A DNA stretch of 64,000 nt from Mesorhizobium sp. B2-8-5 (GTDB taxonomy: Bacteria > Pseudomonadota > Alphaproteobacteria > Rhizobiales > Rhizobiaceae): positions 806,001 through 870,000 of the forward strand of contig NZ_CP083951.1 of assembly GCF_006440675.2 (NCBI RefSeq), given 5' to 3'. Below are positions 5,905 to 14,147 of the stretch, piece after piece. The notes beneath the pieces were generated by a model. That model was given only the letters and a program-made list of their open reading frames with translations. It was not told the DNA's origin and did no database searches. Each line of letters opens with the position of its first letter. Position 1 is the first letter of the stretch. A program made the translations under genes and the position numbers.

Positions 5905-8400
5905 ATGCAGGCACCGTTTGAGTGGGTTGAAGGTCGGCAACGCCTGAAGGCCATTTTAGACTCCTTTCCCGCAGACCATATGCATTGGAGCGAGGCACAG
6001 AATCGCTTTCAATTTGTCGATCGATTGCTGTTGGAATGCCTGGGATGGGAGAATCCCAGTATCGTGGTCGAGCGACCGGATGGAGCGGGAGGACGAGCTG
6101 ACTATGTGTTGGGGGTTCCTCAAAAGGCTGTGGTAGAGGTAAAGCGGGAGGCAATTTCGTATGGTGACCTGCCACCAGGAAAGCCAAGTATAGTACGAAA
6201 GCTTGAACCGCTAATAGCCGCCTCAAAGGAATTCAAGTCCTCCATCTACCAAGTAATTTCATATTGTTCTTTGCTCGGAGTCCCGCTCGCCATTGTATGT
6301 AACGGGCCGCAGCTCGCTATTTTCCAAGTGATGACCCCCGGACAATCGCCGCTGACGGGCGAGTGCTTTTTCTTTAATGGCTTTCAAAGCTACTTGGATG
6401 ACTTCACACTTCTCTGGACCTTGCTCTCACCGGAAGGCGTAAGCGAAAACAGGGCCTATAGACAGATAGCTCTACACAGAAATCCCAGGCTTCCAGAGAA
6501 GGCCTCAATAGCAATTGCAGAACCTATGAAGCTTCGCTATCGGAGCGAGTTCCAGGAAAATCTTCGCGCTCTGTCATCTCTATTGCTCGAAGAAATTGAG
6601 GATAATCCCTCTTTGAAACCAGCTTTTTACCGTGATTGCTACGTGTCTACCGAAGCAAACAATCGGCATCTCTTACTGAGTAAGCAAATCATCGCGGCAC
6701 GATACAAGAGAGCTTCGACTGACGCATCAGCACCTTCTGCCTTAGAGACGGCGATTACCGTCAGTGAAGCGAATAAGATACATGTAGCAAACGTTGGCTT
6801 CGACGATAGCGCCAGCTCGCGACCAGTTGTTGTTATCGGCGATGTTGGCGTTGGGAAAACGTCCTTCTTTGAGAATCTTTTTGTATCGATGGATAAGGAT
6901 GATCGAGCAAATACGTACTTTATCCACATTAACTTAGGTATAAAGGCAAATTTAGCTCGGAACCTCAAGGATTTCATCCTCGACGAGGTACCTCGCGTCC
7001 TGTTGAATTCGTATAACATCGATATTGAAGAAGCGTCGTTCGTGAATTCAATCTACCATGAGCAACTGCGCGGTTTTGACCGTGGTGTTTTTGGACGACT
7101 CAAGCTCATAGAGCCGGACCGTTATGAACGCGAGCGGGTCGCCTTCCTATCCAAATTGATTTCATCTCGCGATACGCATCTCTTGGCTGCACTGGGGCAT
7201 TTGGTAAGAGGCCGCCGGAAACAAATCATCCTGATTATAGATAATGCCGACCAACGGGACTATGCCACGCAGCAGGAGGCATTCCTAATTGCTCAAGAGT
7301 TAGCGTCCCATCGGCTCCTTCTGGTCTTCGTGGCCCTTAGACCTGCCACGTTCTACGAATCGAAGCAAAAAGGTGCCCTGTCAGCATACCAAAACAAGAT
7401 CTTGACAATTTCTCCTCCTCCAGCGGACGAGGTTGTCTCAAAGCGATTGAGTTTTGCCGTTCGCGTTGCTGAGGGGAAGGAGAATCTAGGCAGTCTTGGT
7501 GGTATCGCCCTCCAACTTTCCAATGTTGTTGCTTTTCTCCGATCAACACTGCGGTCGATAACAAGCAACGAGAGTATACGCCAGTTTCTTAGCAATATCA
7601 CTGGCGGAAATACGCGCGCGGTCATGGAACTGATAACTGGATTCTGTGGCAGTCCGAATGTTGATTCTCGCAAAATTGTTGAGATTGAACTAGAAACCGG
7701 AAGATATAACGTGCCGCTGCACGAATTTACTAAGCACGCTCTTCTCGGCGAGTACGCGTACTACAATCCGCAATCCTCCCAACTGGCCTGCAATATATTC
7801 GACGTAAGCAGGTCAGATGCGAGAGAGCACTTCCTGTGTAGCTTAGTAATTAGTTTCCTAAGCTCAAACATGGGTGTCCGAGATAGCGACGGATTTGTGC
7901 GCGGCGACGTGGTGATTGGAGAGATGCTCCGCCACGGGTTCTTGGAAGATCAGACCAAGCATGCCTTCCGGCGTCTTGCATCTAAGAAATTAATAGAAAC
8001 GCCCTTTGCTCACTTCAGGGAGCTAACTGTTGCAGATAATTTCCCTATAGAGAACTTACACTACCGCGCAACGTCTGTCGGCATATATCACGTCAGATTT
8101 TGGGCGCCATCCTTTTCCTTTTTAGATGCGACGTCGACCGACACGCCAATATTCGACAATAATATAAGAGAGCAGATATCTAAGCTCGCGTCCTCATTTG
8201 ATATAAGAGAGAGGCTTCTGAAAGCAGAGTTATTTAGACAATATCTCGAAGAGCAATGGCACCTAGCAAATCTTAGCCCAAACTACTACGACTTCCCTTC
8301 GATCTTGCGGTCGCAAGACTCAAACTTTGAGATGGTTCGTTCTGCAGCCCACAAAACAAAATCCAAATCGACAAGGAGACGGTTTAACCGGTCGAGTTAA
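5905..8400 (+). CDS. HsdR_N-like nuclease fused to P-loop NTPase (candidate single-gene defence protein)
   Basis: An 831-residue fusion. Residues 30-145 carry the restriction-nuclease core of type I HsdR N-termini: 'GRADYVL' (D66), 'KAVVEVK' (E78, K80) and the QxxxY motif 'YQVISYCSLLGVP' (Q116, Y120), all intact. Residues 300-580 form an NTPase with Walker A GDVGVGKTS (312-320), Walker B IILIIDNADQ (D446) and a sensor-2-like 'TGGNTRAVMEL' (566-576), as in STAND/ORC-like AAA proteins. A winged-helix-like segment follows near 665-700, then an uncharacterised C-terminus with a basic tail. ATG 5905 was chosen for the GGGGGGGGAAA leader; the frame is open back to 5788. The codon use is AT-richer than in every neighbour, and no methylase or specificity subunit is nearby. 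Likely horizontally acquired, and anti-phage by architecture; the activity is inferred. Confidence 0.82.
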   Translation: MQAPFEWVEGRQRLKAILDSFPADHMHWSEAQNRFQFVDRLLLECLGWENPSIVVERPDGAGGRADYVLGVPQKAVVEVKREAISYGDLPPGKPSIVRKLEPLIAASKEFKSSIYQVISYCSLLGVPLAIVCNGPQLAIFQVMTPGQSPLTGECFFFNGFQSYLDDFTLLWTLLSPEGVSENRAYRQIALHRNPRLPEKASIAIAEPMKLRYRSEFQENLRALSSLLLEEIEDNPSLKPAFYRDCYVSTEANNRHLLLSKQIIAARYKRASTDASAPSALETAITVSEANKIHVANVGFDDSASSRPVVVIGDVGVGKTSFFENLFVSMDKDDRANTYFIHINLGIKANLARNLKDFILDEVPRVLLNSYNIDIEEASFVNSIYHEQLRGFDRGVFGRLKLIEPDRYERERVAFLSKLISSRDTHLLAALGHLVRGRRKQIILIIDNADQRDYATQQEAFLIAQELASHRLLLVFVALRPATFYESKQKGALSAYQNKILTISPPPADEVVSKRLSFAVRVAEGKENLGSLGGIALQLSNVVAFLRSTLRSITSNESIRQFLSNITGGNTRAVMELITGFCGSPNVDSRKIVEIELETGRYNVPLHEFTKHALLGEYAYYNPQSSQLACNIFDVSRSDAREHFLCSLVISFLSSNMGVRDSDGFVRGDVVIGEMLRHGFLEDQTKHAFRRLASKKLIETPFAHFRELTVADNFPIENLHYRATSVGIYHVRFWAPSFSFLDATSTDTPIFDNNIREQISKLASSFDIRERLLKAELFRQYLEEQWHLANLSPNYYDFPSILRSQDSNFEMVRSAAHKTKSKSTRRRFNRSS

Positions 8401-8404
8401 GCCC

Positions 8405-10210
8405 TCAATCCCCCATCTTCAGCGCCTGAATAAACGCCTCCTGCGGGATATCCACCTTCCCAAACTGCCTCATCCGCTTCTTGCCCTCTTTCTGCTTGTC
8501 GAGCAGCTTGCGCTTGCGGGTCACGTCGCCGCCGTAGCATTTGGCGGTGACGTCCTTGCGCAGCGCCGAGATGGTCTCGCGGGCGATGACCTTGCCGCCT
8601 ATCGCCGCCTGGATCGGGATCTTGAACAGGTGGTGCGGGATCAGCTCCTTCAGCTTCTCGCACATGGCGCGGCCGCGCTTTTCCGCCGCCGTGCGGTGCA
8701 CCAGCATGGACAGCGCGTCGACCGGCTCCTCGTTGACCAGGATCGACATCTTGACCAGGTCGCCCTCGCGATAGTCGGTCAGATGATAGTCGAAGGAGGC
8801 ATAGCCCTTGGAGATCGACTTCAGCCGGTCGTAGAAATCGAAGACCACTTCGTTGAGCGGCAGGTCGTAGGTGAGCATGGCGCGTTTTCCCACATAGGAG
8901 AGATCGGCCTGGATGCCGCGCCTGTCCTGGCAGAGCTTCAGGATGCCGCCGAGATAGTCGTCGGGGGTCAGGATGGTGGCGCGGATCCATGGCTCCTCGA
9001 TCGAGGCGATCTTGACCACGTCGGGCATGTCGGCCGGGTTATGCAGTTCCTTCACCGAGCCGTCGTTGAGGTTCAGGCGGTAGACGACGCTCGGCGCCGT
9101 GGCGATGAGGTCGAGGTTGAATTCGCGCTCCAGCCGCTCCTGGATGATTTCCAGATGCAGCAGGCCAAGGAAGCCGCAGCGATAGCCGAAGCCGAGCGCG
9201 GCGCTGGTTTCCATCTCGTAGGAGAAGCTCGCGTCGTTGAGGCGCAGCTTGCCGACGGCGGCGCGCAGATCCTCGAAATCGGCGGCGTCGACCGGGAACA
9301 GGCCGCAGAACACCACCGGCTGCGCCGGCTTGAAACCAGCAAGCGCCTTTTGCGTCGGGCGGCGGTCCTCGGTGATGGTGTCGCCGACGCGGGTGTCGGC
9401 CACTTCCTTGATCGAGCCGGTGAAGAAGCCGAACTCGCCGGGGCCGAGCTCATCGACATTGACGCGGGCCGGCTTGAAGACGCCGGTGCGCTCGACGAGG
9501 TATTTCGCGCCGGTGCCCATCATGCGGATGGTCTGGCCCTTCTTCATGACGCCGTCGATGATGCGCACCAGCACGATGACGCCGAGATAGGCGTCATACC
9601 AGCTGTCGACCAGCATGGCCTTCAGCGGGGCATTGATGTCGCCCTCGCGCGGCGGCGGCAGCTGGTGGACGATCGCCTCCAGCACGTCGGGCACGCCAAG
9701 GCCGGTCTTGGCCGAGATCAGCACGGCGTTGGAAGCGTCGAGGCCGATCACCTCCTCGACCTGCTCGCGGATGCGCTCGGGCTCGGCCGCCGGCAGGTCG
9801 ACCTTGTTCAGCACCACGACGATCTCGTGGTTGTTGTCGATGGCCTGGTAGACGTTGGCCAGCGTCTGCGCCTCGACGCCCTGGGAGGCGTCGACCACCA
9901 GCAGCGAGCCCTCGCAGGCGGCGAGCGAACGCGACACTTCATAGGCGAAGTCGACATGGCCGGGGGTGTCGATGAGGTTCAGGACATAGTCCTCGCCGTT
10001 CCTGGCGCGGTAGTTCAGCCTCACCGTCTGGGCCTTGATGGTGATGCCGCGCTCGCGCTCGATATCCATCGAGTCCAGCACCTGCTCCTTCATGTCGCGC
10101 TCCTCCAGCGTGCCGGTGAGCTGGATCAGCCGGTCGGCAAGCGTGGATTTGCCATGGTCGATGTGGGCGACGATGGAGAAATTGCGGATGTGGTCGAGGG
10201 GCGTCGTCAT
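8405..10210 (-). CDS. lepA: Elongation factor 4 (LepA), ribosomal back-translocase GTPase
   Basis: A 601-residue membrane-associated translational GTPase. The G1 motif 'AHIDHGKST' (near residues 15-23), '[12 protein letters not shown]' (switch I), 'DTPGHVDF' (G3) and 'NKVDLP' (G4) are all present. The C-terminal '[20 protein letters not shown]' is the diagnostic LepA tail. The start is ATG 10210 ([20 protein letters not shown]); the frame is open upstream through a repeat, but family length and the conserved N-terminus fix the start here. The stop lies only 4 bp from the convergent stop of the nuclease-NTPase gene. Confidence 0.98.
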   Translation of the reverse strand: MTTPLDHIRNFSIVAHIDHGKSTLADRLIQLTGTLEERDMKEQVLDSMDIERERGITIKAQTVRLNYRARNGEDYVLNLIDTPGHVDFAYEVSRSLAACEGSLLVVDASQGVEAQTLANVYQAIDNNHEIVVVLNKVDLPAAEPERIREQVEEVIGLDASNAVLISAKTGLGVPDVLEAIVHQLPPPREGDINAPLKAMLVDSWYDAYLGVIVLVRIIDGVMKKGQTIRMMGTGAKYLVERTGVFKPARVNVDELGPGEFGFFTGSIKEVADTRVGDTITEDRRPTQKALAGFKPAQPVVFCGLFPVDAADFEDLRAAVGKLRLNDASFSYEMETSAALGFGYRCGFLGLLHLEIIQERLEREFNLDLIATAPSVVYRLNLNDGSVKELHNPADMPDVVKIASIEEPWIRATILTPDDYLGGILKLCQDRRGIQADLSYVGKRAMLTYDLPLNEVVFDFYDRLKSISKGYASFDYHLTDYREGDLVKMSILVNEEPVDALSMLVHRTAAEKRGRAMCEKLKELIPHHLFKIPIQAAIGGKVIARETISALRKDVTAKCYGGDVTRKRKLLDKQKEGKKRMRQFGKVDIPQEAFIQALKMGD

Positions 10211-10332
10211 GCGGCGCGCTTTAGCAGGGGCGGGGTTGAGGGGCAAGCGGTGGGGGTTTTTCCTTCGCCTTCTCCCCCATGCGGGAAGGTGGATCGGCGC
10301 GCATCTGAGACGGATCCAAGCGTCGCGATCCT

Positions 10333-10503
10333 TCACACCCCCCTCTGGCCTGCCGGCCATCTCCCCCGCAAGGGGGGAGATTGGCTGTTCCGCCGCCGGC
10401 ATCTCCCTTTCGACCTGGGAGATTGGCGAAGGCCTGCGCGACATCTGATCTCCCCCCTTGCGGGGGAGATGCCCGGCAGGGCAGAGGGGGGTGCTGTCCC
10501 TCC
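10333..10503. repeat. Full copy of the composite palindrome family (copy 4)
   Basis: Left half CACCCCCCTCTGGCCTGCCG + GCCATCTCCCCCGCAAGGGG, an internal GAGATTGGCGAAGGC-type segment, and right half GATCTCCCCCCTTGCGGGGG + AGATGCCCGGCAGGGCAGAG. The two halves are inverted relative to each other, so the whole ~170 bp is one large palindrome. It occupies most of the 400-bp gap between lepA and the DUF1223 gene. Confidence 0.9.
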
Positions 10504-10610
10504 AACGTTCCGCACTGAGGCACCCCAATCACAAACCGGTGAAGCTGTAACGAAGCCCTGCGCCGTCGCGAAATGGGAGCATGACCCGCCGCAACGGAGA
10601 CTGCTTCCCC

Positions 10611-11303
10611 ATGATCGGATTGAAGACAAGGACCGGCCTGCTCGCCGGGGCGATGCTCGCCGCCACGCTCGGCGCCGCTTCGGCACAGCCGCTGACCGTG
10701 GTCGAGCTGTTCACCAGCCAGGGCTGCTCGTCCTGCCCGCCGGCCAACGCCAACCTGATCAAGGTCAAGGACCAGCCGGGCGTGCTGGCGCTGTCGTTCA
10801 ACGTCACCTACTGGGACTATCTCGGCTGGAAGGACACGTTCGGCCGCAAGGAATTCACCGATCGCCAGGTGACCTACGAGCCGTCGCTCGGCCGGGACGG
10901 ACCGTTCACGCCGCAAGTGGTGGTGAACGGCAGACGCGACGGCGTGGGCGCGGCGCCCGGCGAGATCCAGAGCCTGATCGCCAAGGGCGGCCACACCCAG
11001 GGTCCGGAGCTTTCGCTTGGGCAGGCCAAGGTCAGCATCGGCGCCGGCAAGGCGCCGGGCGGCGGCGCCGACATCTGGCTGGTGCGTTACACGAGAGGCG
11101 TCGTCGAGGTGCCGGTGGCGCGCGGCGAGAACACCGGCCGCACCCTGCCGCACGCCAATGTCGTGCATGCGCTGACGAAGCTCGGCAGCTGGACCGGCGA
11201 GGCCACCACGCTGCCGCTGCCGGCGGCCGCCGGCGGCTTGAACACCGCGGTGCTGGTGCAGGCGCCAGGCGGCGGCCCGATCCTGGCCGCGGCCGCCAAC
11301 TGA
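10611..11303 (+). CDS. DUF1223 thioredoxin-like exported protein
   Basis: A 230-residue protein of the DUF1223 family, which has a thioredoxin-like fold. It has a signal peptide (LLAGAMLAATLGAASA, cleavage before QP) followed immediately by 'VVELFTSQGCSSCPPANANL', whose CxxC pair is C39/C42. 'WDYLGWKDTFG' and 'YTPQ'-like 'FTPQVVVNG' (a cis-proline-type position) follow, as in the family. ATG 10611 is preferred because it leaves a standard signal peptide, though ATG 10581 is also in frame. The redox substrate is unknown. Confidence 0.85.
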   Translation: MIGLKTRTGLLAGAMLAATLGAASAQPLTVVELFTSQGCSSCPPANANLIKVKDQPGVLALSFNVTYWDYLGWKDTFGRKEFTDRQVTYEPSLGRDGPFTPQVVVNGRRDGVGAAPGEIQSLIAKGGHTQGPELSLGQAKVSIGAGKAPGGGADIWLVRYTRGVVEVPVARGENTGRTLPHANVVHALTKLGSWTGEATTLPLPAAAGGLNTAVLVQAPGGGPILAAAAN

Positions 11304-11388
11304 TCTTTTTCCCCTACGCGCGGGGCCGCATGACAGCGGCAACGCATAACCCGGCCCGCTTCCGCGCGCCAAAACCAAGGAGACTATC

Positions 11389-11700
11389 ATGACCAAATAC
11401 CTGACCCTGCCGGCGCTGGCCCTCGCGCTTTCCGCTGCCGTCTTCGTCGCCGGCGCCCGCGCCGACGACGCGACCAACGCGATGAAGCCCGCCAACGCGA
11501 TGGCGACCGACGCGATGAAGCCGGCGGCTGACGCCATGAAACCGGCTGACGCCATGAAGCCCGCCGATGCCATGAAGCCCGACGCGATGAGCACCGAAGC
11601 GATGAAGCCGGCTACCACCGACGCCATGAAACCGGCCACGGATGCCATGAAGCCGGCGGATGCGATGAAGCCGGCGGACGCCATGGCTCCGGCTCAATAG
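11389..11700 (+). CDS. Small exported protein with degenerate AMKPAD repeats
   Basis: A 103-residue protein: signal peptide MTKYLTLPALALALSAAVFV (cleavage after ARA), then about twelve imperfect repeats of DAMKPA / DAMKPAD to the C-terminus. It resembles the exported pentapeptide MxKDx-type repeat proteins in layout, though the unit differs. The composition (Ala, Met, Lys, Pro, Asp) predicts a flexible, disordered, methionine-rich chain, perhaps a metal or oxidant buffer; this is inference. A good Shine-Dalgarno (AAGGAG) lies 8 bases before the ATG. A methionine sulfoxide reductase gene lies 1 kb downstream. Confidence 0.8.
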   Translation: MTKYLTLPALALALSAAVFVAGARADDATNAMKPANAMATDAMKPAADAMKPADAMKPADAMKPDAMSTEAMKPATTDAMKPATDAMKPADAMKPADAMAPAQ

Positions 11701-11776
11701 GTCCGGTCTTTGCAGCCTCGGCGCGTCGGCAGACGGGGGCGCGCCAAGGCTGTTCTCTCGCGGCGCGAGAGCCAGT

Positions 11777-11829
11777 TGTTTTGTACACAATTCCGGACGG
11801 AAAGCCGCTGCACGCTTTTCTGGAATTGC
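11777..11829. repeat. Palindromic repeat, same type as the DUF559 insert
   Basis: ACAATTCCGGACGGAAAGCC followed by GCTGCACGCTTTTCTGGAAT: the arms GGAATTG/CAATTCC match the second hairpin at about 2116-2158. It lies in the gap between the AMKPAD gene and the hydrolase. A smaller CTCGCGGCGCGAG hairpin sits just upstream at 11757. Confidence 0.75.
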
Positions 11830-11862
11830 CAAGTTTGCGACCCTCGCAAGGAGCCCACCATC

Positions 11863-12639
11863 ATGTTGAACAGACGTACTTTCTCCGCCGCACTCGCCGC
11901 TGGAATGGCAACGACGCTGTTGGCCGGCACCGACAAGGCGCGAGCGCAAACGGGCTCCAAGGTTCGCAATGTCATCCTGGTCCACGGCGCCTATGCAGAT
12001 GGCTCGTGCTGGTCGGAGGTGATCGGGGTTCTTCAGAAGGCCGGCTTCAACGCAACCGCCGTCCAACACCCGCTGACCACCCTGGAGGCGGGCGTCGAGG
12101 CGACGCGCCGCGCGATCGCGCTCCAGGATGGACCGACGATCCTTGTCGCGCACTCCTTTGCCGGCATGATCATCACCGAGGCAGGCGTGGATTCGAAGGT
12201 TACGTCGCTGGTCTATGTCGCGGCGCGTGCACCGGATGCCGGCGAAGACTACACGGCGCTCGCCAAGACTTTTGCGGCGCCGCCCGCCTCCGCCGGCCTT
12301 GTCTGGTCCGGAGGCTATGGCAAGCTCGGAGAAGAGGCTTTCCTGCGAGATTTCGCCGGCGATCTTCCTAGCGAGAAGGCGCGCATCCTTTATGCCGTGC
12401 AGGCACCGATCTCGGACCAGCTATTCTCCGGAAAGACGACGCAAGCGGCCTGGCGCTCGAAGCCAAGCTGGTACGCCGTCTCGACCGAGGATCGCACGAT
12501 CAACCCGGATCTCGAGCGCTTCATGGCCAAGCGCATGAACGCAAAGACCATAGAAGTGAAGGCAAGCCATTTGTCGCTGATTTCTCATCCGCATGAGATC
12601 GCCAACCTCATCGAGGCTGCCGCCCGGCATGTCGGATGA
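11863..12639 (+). CDS. Alpha/beta hydrolase, exported (EstC-like)
   Basis: A 258-residue alpha/beta hydrolase. The N-terminus 'LNRRTFSAALAAG' has a twin arginine and a short hydrophobic stretch, consistent with Tat export. The catalytic core shows the oxyanion 'VHGAYADGSCW' (residues 40-50), the nucleophile elbow 'VAHSFAGM' (S98), a late 'STEDRTI' for the acid and 'ASHLSLISHP' for the histidine. ATG 11863 is preceded by GCAAGGAGC; upstream in-frame sequence lies in a repeat and is discarded. Substrate unknown; esterase is the usual annotation. Confidence 0.85.
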   Translation: MLNRRTFSAALAAGMATTLLAGTDKARAQTGSKVRNVILVHGAYADGSCWSEVIGVLQKAGFNATAVQHPLTTLEAGVEATRRAIALQDGPTILVAHSFAGMIITEAGVDSKVTSLVYVAARAPDAGEDYTALAKTFAAPPASAGLVWSGGYGKLGEEAFLRDFAGDLPSEKARILYAVQAPISDQLFSGKTTQAAWRSKPSWYAVSTEDRTINPDLERFMAKRMNAKTIEVKASHLSLISHPHEIANLIEAAARHVG

Positions 12640-12724
12640 TTGGATTTGACCGGCGCACGGCAATGTGCGCCGCCGGCGGCACCATATATCGTATAGTCGT
12701 ACCAACAGGCATGGGAGATTTGAC

Positions 12725-13465
12725 ATGACCGACATTCGGAAAACGGCCGGGAGCCGACCGGCGAGTTTCGTCAAGAGCGCGTTCGCGGCGATCATCCTGA
12801 CGGCGGCTGCCGCGACCTTCTGGCAGACACCGGCCCGCTCGGCCGAGGACGCGGTGGTGATCCCGCCGCCGGCGATGGACGAAAAGGCGGCGAGCGGCAC
12901 CGAGAAGGCGATCTTCGCCGGCGGCTGCTTCTGGGGCGTGCAGGGGGTGTTCCAGCACGTCAAGGGCGTGAGCAAGGCGGTGTCCGGCTATACCGGCGGC
13001 AGCGCCGAAAACGCCGTCTATGAAGTCGTCGGCACCGGCCGCACGGGCCACGCCGAATCCGTCGAGATCACCTACGACCCGGCGAAGGTCACCTACGGCC
13101 AGTTGCTGCAGGTCTATTTCTCGGTCGCGCACAATCCGACGCAGTTGAACTACCAGGGGCCGGATTCAGGCACGCAGTACCGTTCGACGATCTTCGCCGA
13201 GAATGACGAGCAGAAGAAGGTCGCCGCGAGCTACATCGCCCAGCTCGACAAGGCCAAGGTGTTCGGCAAGCCGATCGTCACCACGCTCGAAACCGGCAAG
13301 ACCTTCTACCCGGCCGAGGATTACCATCAGGACTTCCTGACGCTGAACCCGACCTATCCCTACATCGTCTACAACGACCTGCCCAAGATCGAGAATCTGA
13401 AGGCGCTGTTCCCGCAGCTCTACAGCGAGAAGCCGGTGCTGGTGCTGGCCTCCAGCAAGAGCTGA
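12725..13465 (+). CDS. msrA: Peptide-methionine (S)-S-oxide reductase MsrA, periplasmic form
   Basis: A 246-residue MsrA that reduces methionine-S-sulfoxide in damaged proteins. The catalytic motif 'GGCFWG' has the nucleophile C68. 'GYTGGSAENAVYEVV', 'TGHAESVEI' and 'YHQDF' are standard family segments. Unlike cytosolic MsrA, it carries an N-terminal hydrophobic signal ('AFAAIILTAAAATFWQTPAR', cleavage after RSA), so it is probably exported. No second cysteine lies near the C-terminus, so resolving cysteines may be absent and regeneration may need another thiol. ATG 12725 follows GGGAGATTTGAC. Confidence 0.93.
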   Translation: MTDIRKTAGSRPASFVKSAFAAIILTAAAATFWQTPARSAEDAVVIPPPAMDEKAASGTEKAIFAGGCFWGVQGVFQHVKGVSKAVSGYTGGSAENAVYEVVGTGRTGHAESVEITYDPAKVTYGQLLQVYFSVAHNPTQLNYQGPDSGTQYRSTIFAENDEQKKVAASYIAQLDKAKVFGKPIVTTLETGKTFYPAEDYHQDFLTLNPTYPYIVYNDLPKIENLKALFPQLYSEKPVLVLASSKS

Positions 13466-13564
13466 GGAAGGCCGGCCGGTTTCCTGACAGAGGGGAATCT
13501 CGACCGTCAGGTATGTCTGCGTCGGCAGGTGACATGCCTTGGCGATTGGCAGACGCCGCCCGAA

Positions 13565-13755
13565 CCTCGTCATTCCAGGGCGGAGCAGCCGCGAAGCGGC
13601 GTCGCGGAGACCCTGGAATCCATTCCGTGACCTTGATCAGAGGGTGCAGCGGAGCAGAATTCTGCACCGCAGCAGCGCTCGGAAGTCACGGAATGGATCC
13701 TCGGGTCTGCGCGCGTCGCTTCGCTCCTTGCTCCGCCCGTGGATGACGAAGGCAC
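13565..13755. repeat. Long nested inverted repeat in the msrA-PLD gap
   Basis: The left arm 'CGTCATTCCAGGGCGGAGC' + 'GACCCTGGAATCCATTCCGTG' pairs with the right arm 'CACGGAATGGATCCTCGGGTC' + 'GCTCCGCCCGTGGATGACG'. The centre holds its own hairpin GGTGCAG ... CTGCACC around GAATTC. A single-armed relative occurs at 57812-57873. The rest of the 680-bp gap (13466-14147) holds nothing I can assign. Confidence 0.75.
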
Positions 13756-14147
13756 AGGCGGCCTTAGCCAATCCCCAGCGTTTGCGTCGATTTCACGGAA
13801 AGGAACGGTGAAAATCCTGCGCGCCGACAAACGGCAACCTGGCCGCTCGCGCTTTTCCTGAAACCACCCCAAGCCGGTTTGGGCGGAGTGTCGGCGAAAC
13901 CATCCGCCCTTTATTTTGCTGGCAAACAGAATACAATGTGAAGCAGTTCATAGAATTATACTTGGCGCTGCAAAACATTGACATCCGATCTTCTGCCACC
14001 GCATAATCATCGCCGTCACCTTTCGAATATTCTGTTTCAACTGATCCGGAACCCTGTTTCCGGGGCGGATTCTTGTTGGCTGCATTGATGAGCCGGACAT
14101 GCCGGCCGCGCGCTTTGGGAACAACGACAGATGGGGAGGAACGACAA

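Noticed and set aside
5905..8400. Type I restriction HsdR subunit
   Set aside because: Only the N-terminal nuclease region resembles HsdR; there is no DEAD-box helicase and no hsdM/hsdS nearby.
8327..11392. A 1021-codon plus-strand open frame opposite lepA
   Set aside because: It is antisense to the strongly conserved lepA and DUF1223 regions, His/Asp/Arg-rich without any recognisable motif; a GC-rich shadow frame.
11389..11700. Short tandem repeats resembling a CRISPR array
   Set aside because: The repeats are in frame codons for DAMKPA within a signal-peptide protein, units are 15-21 bp and no unique spacers are present.
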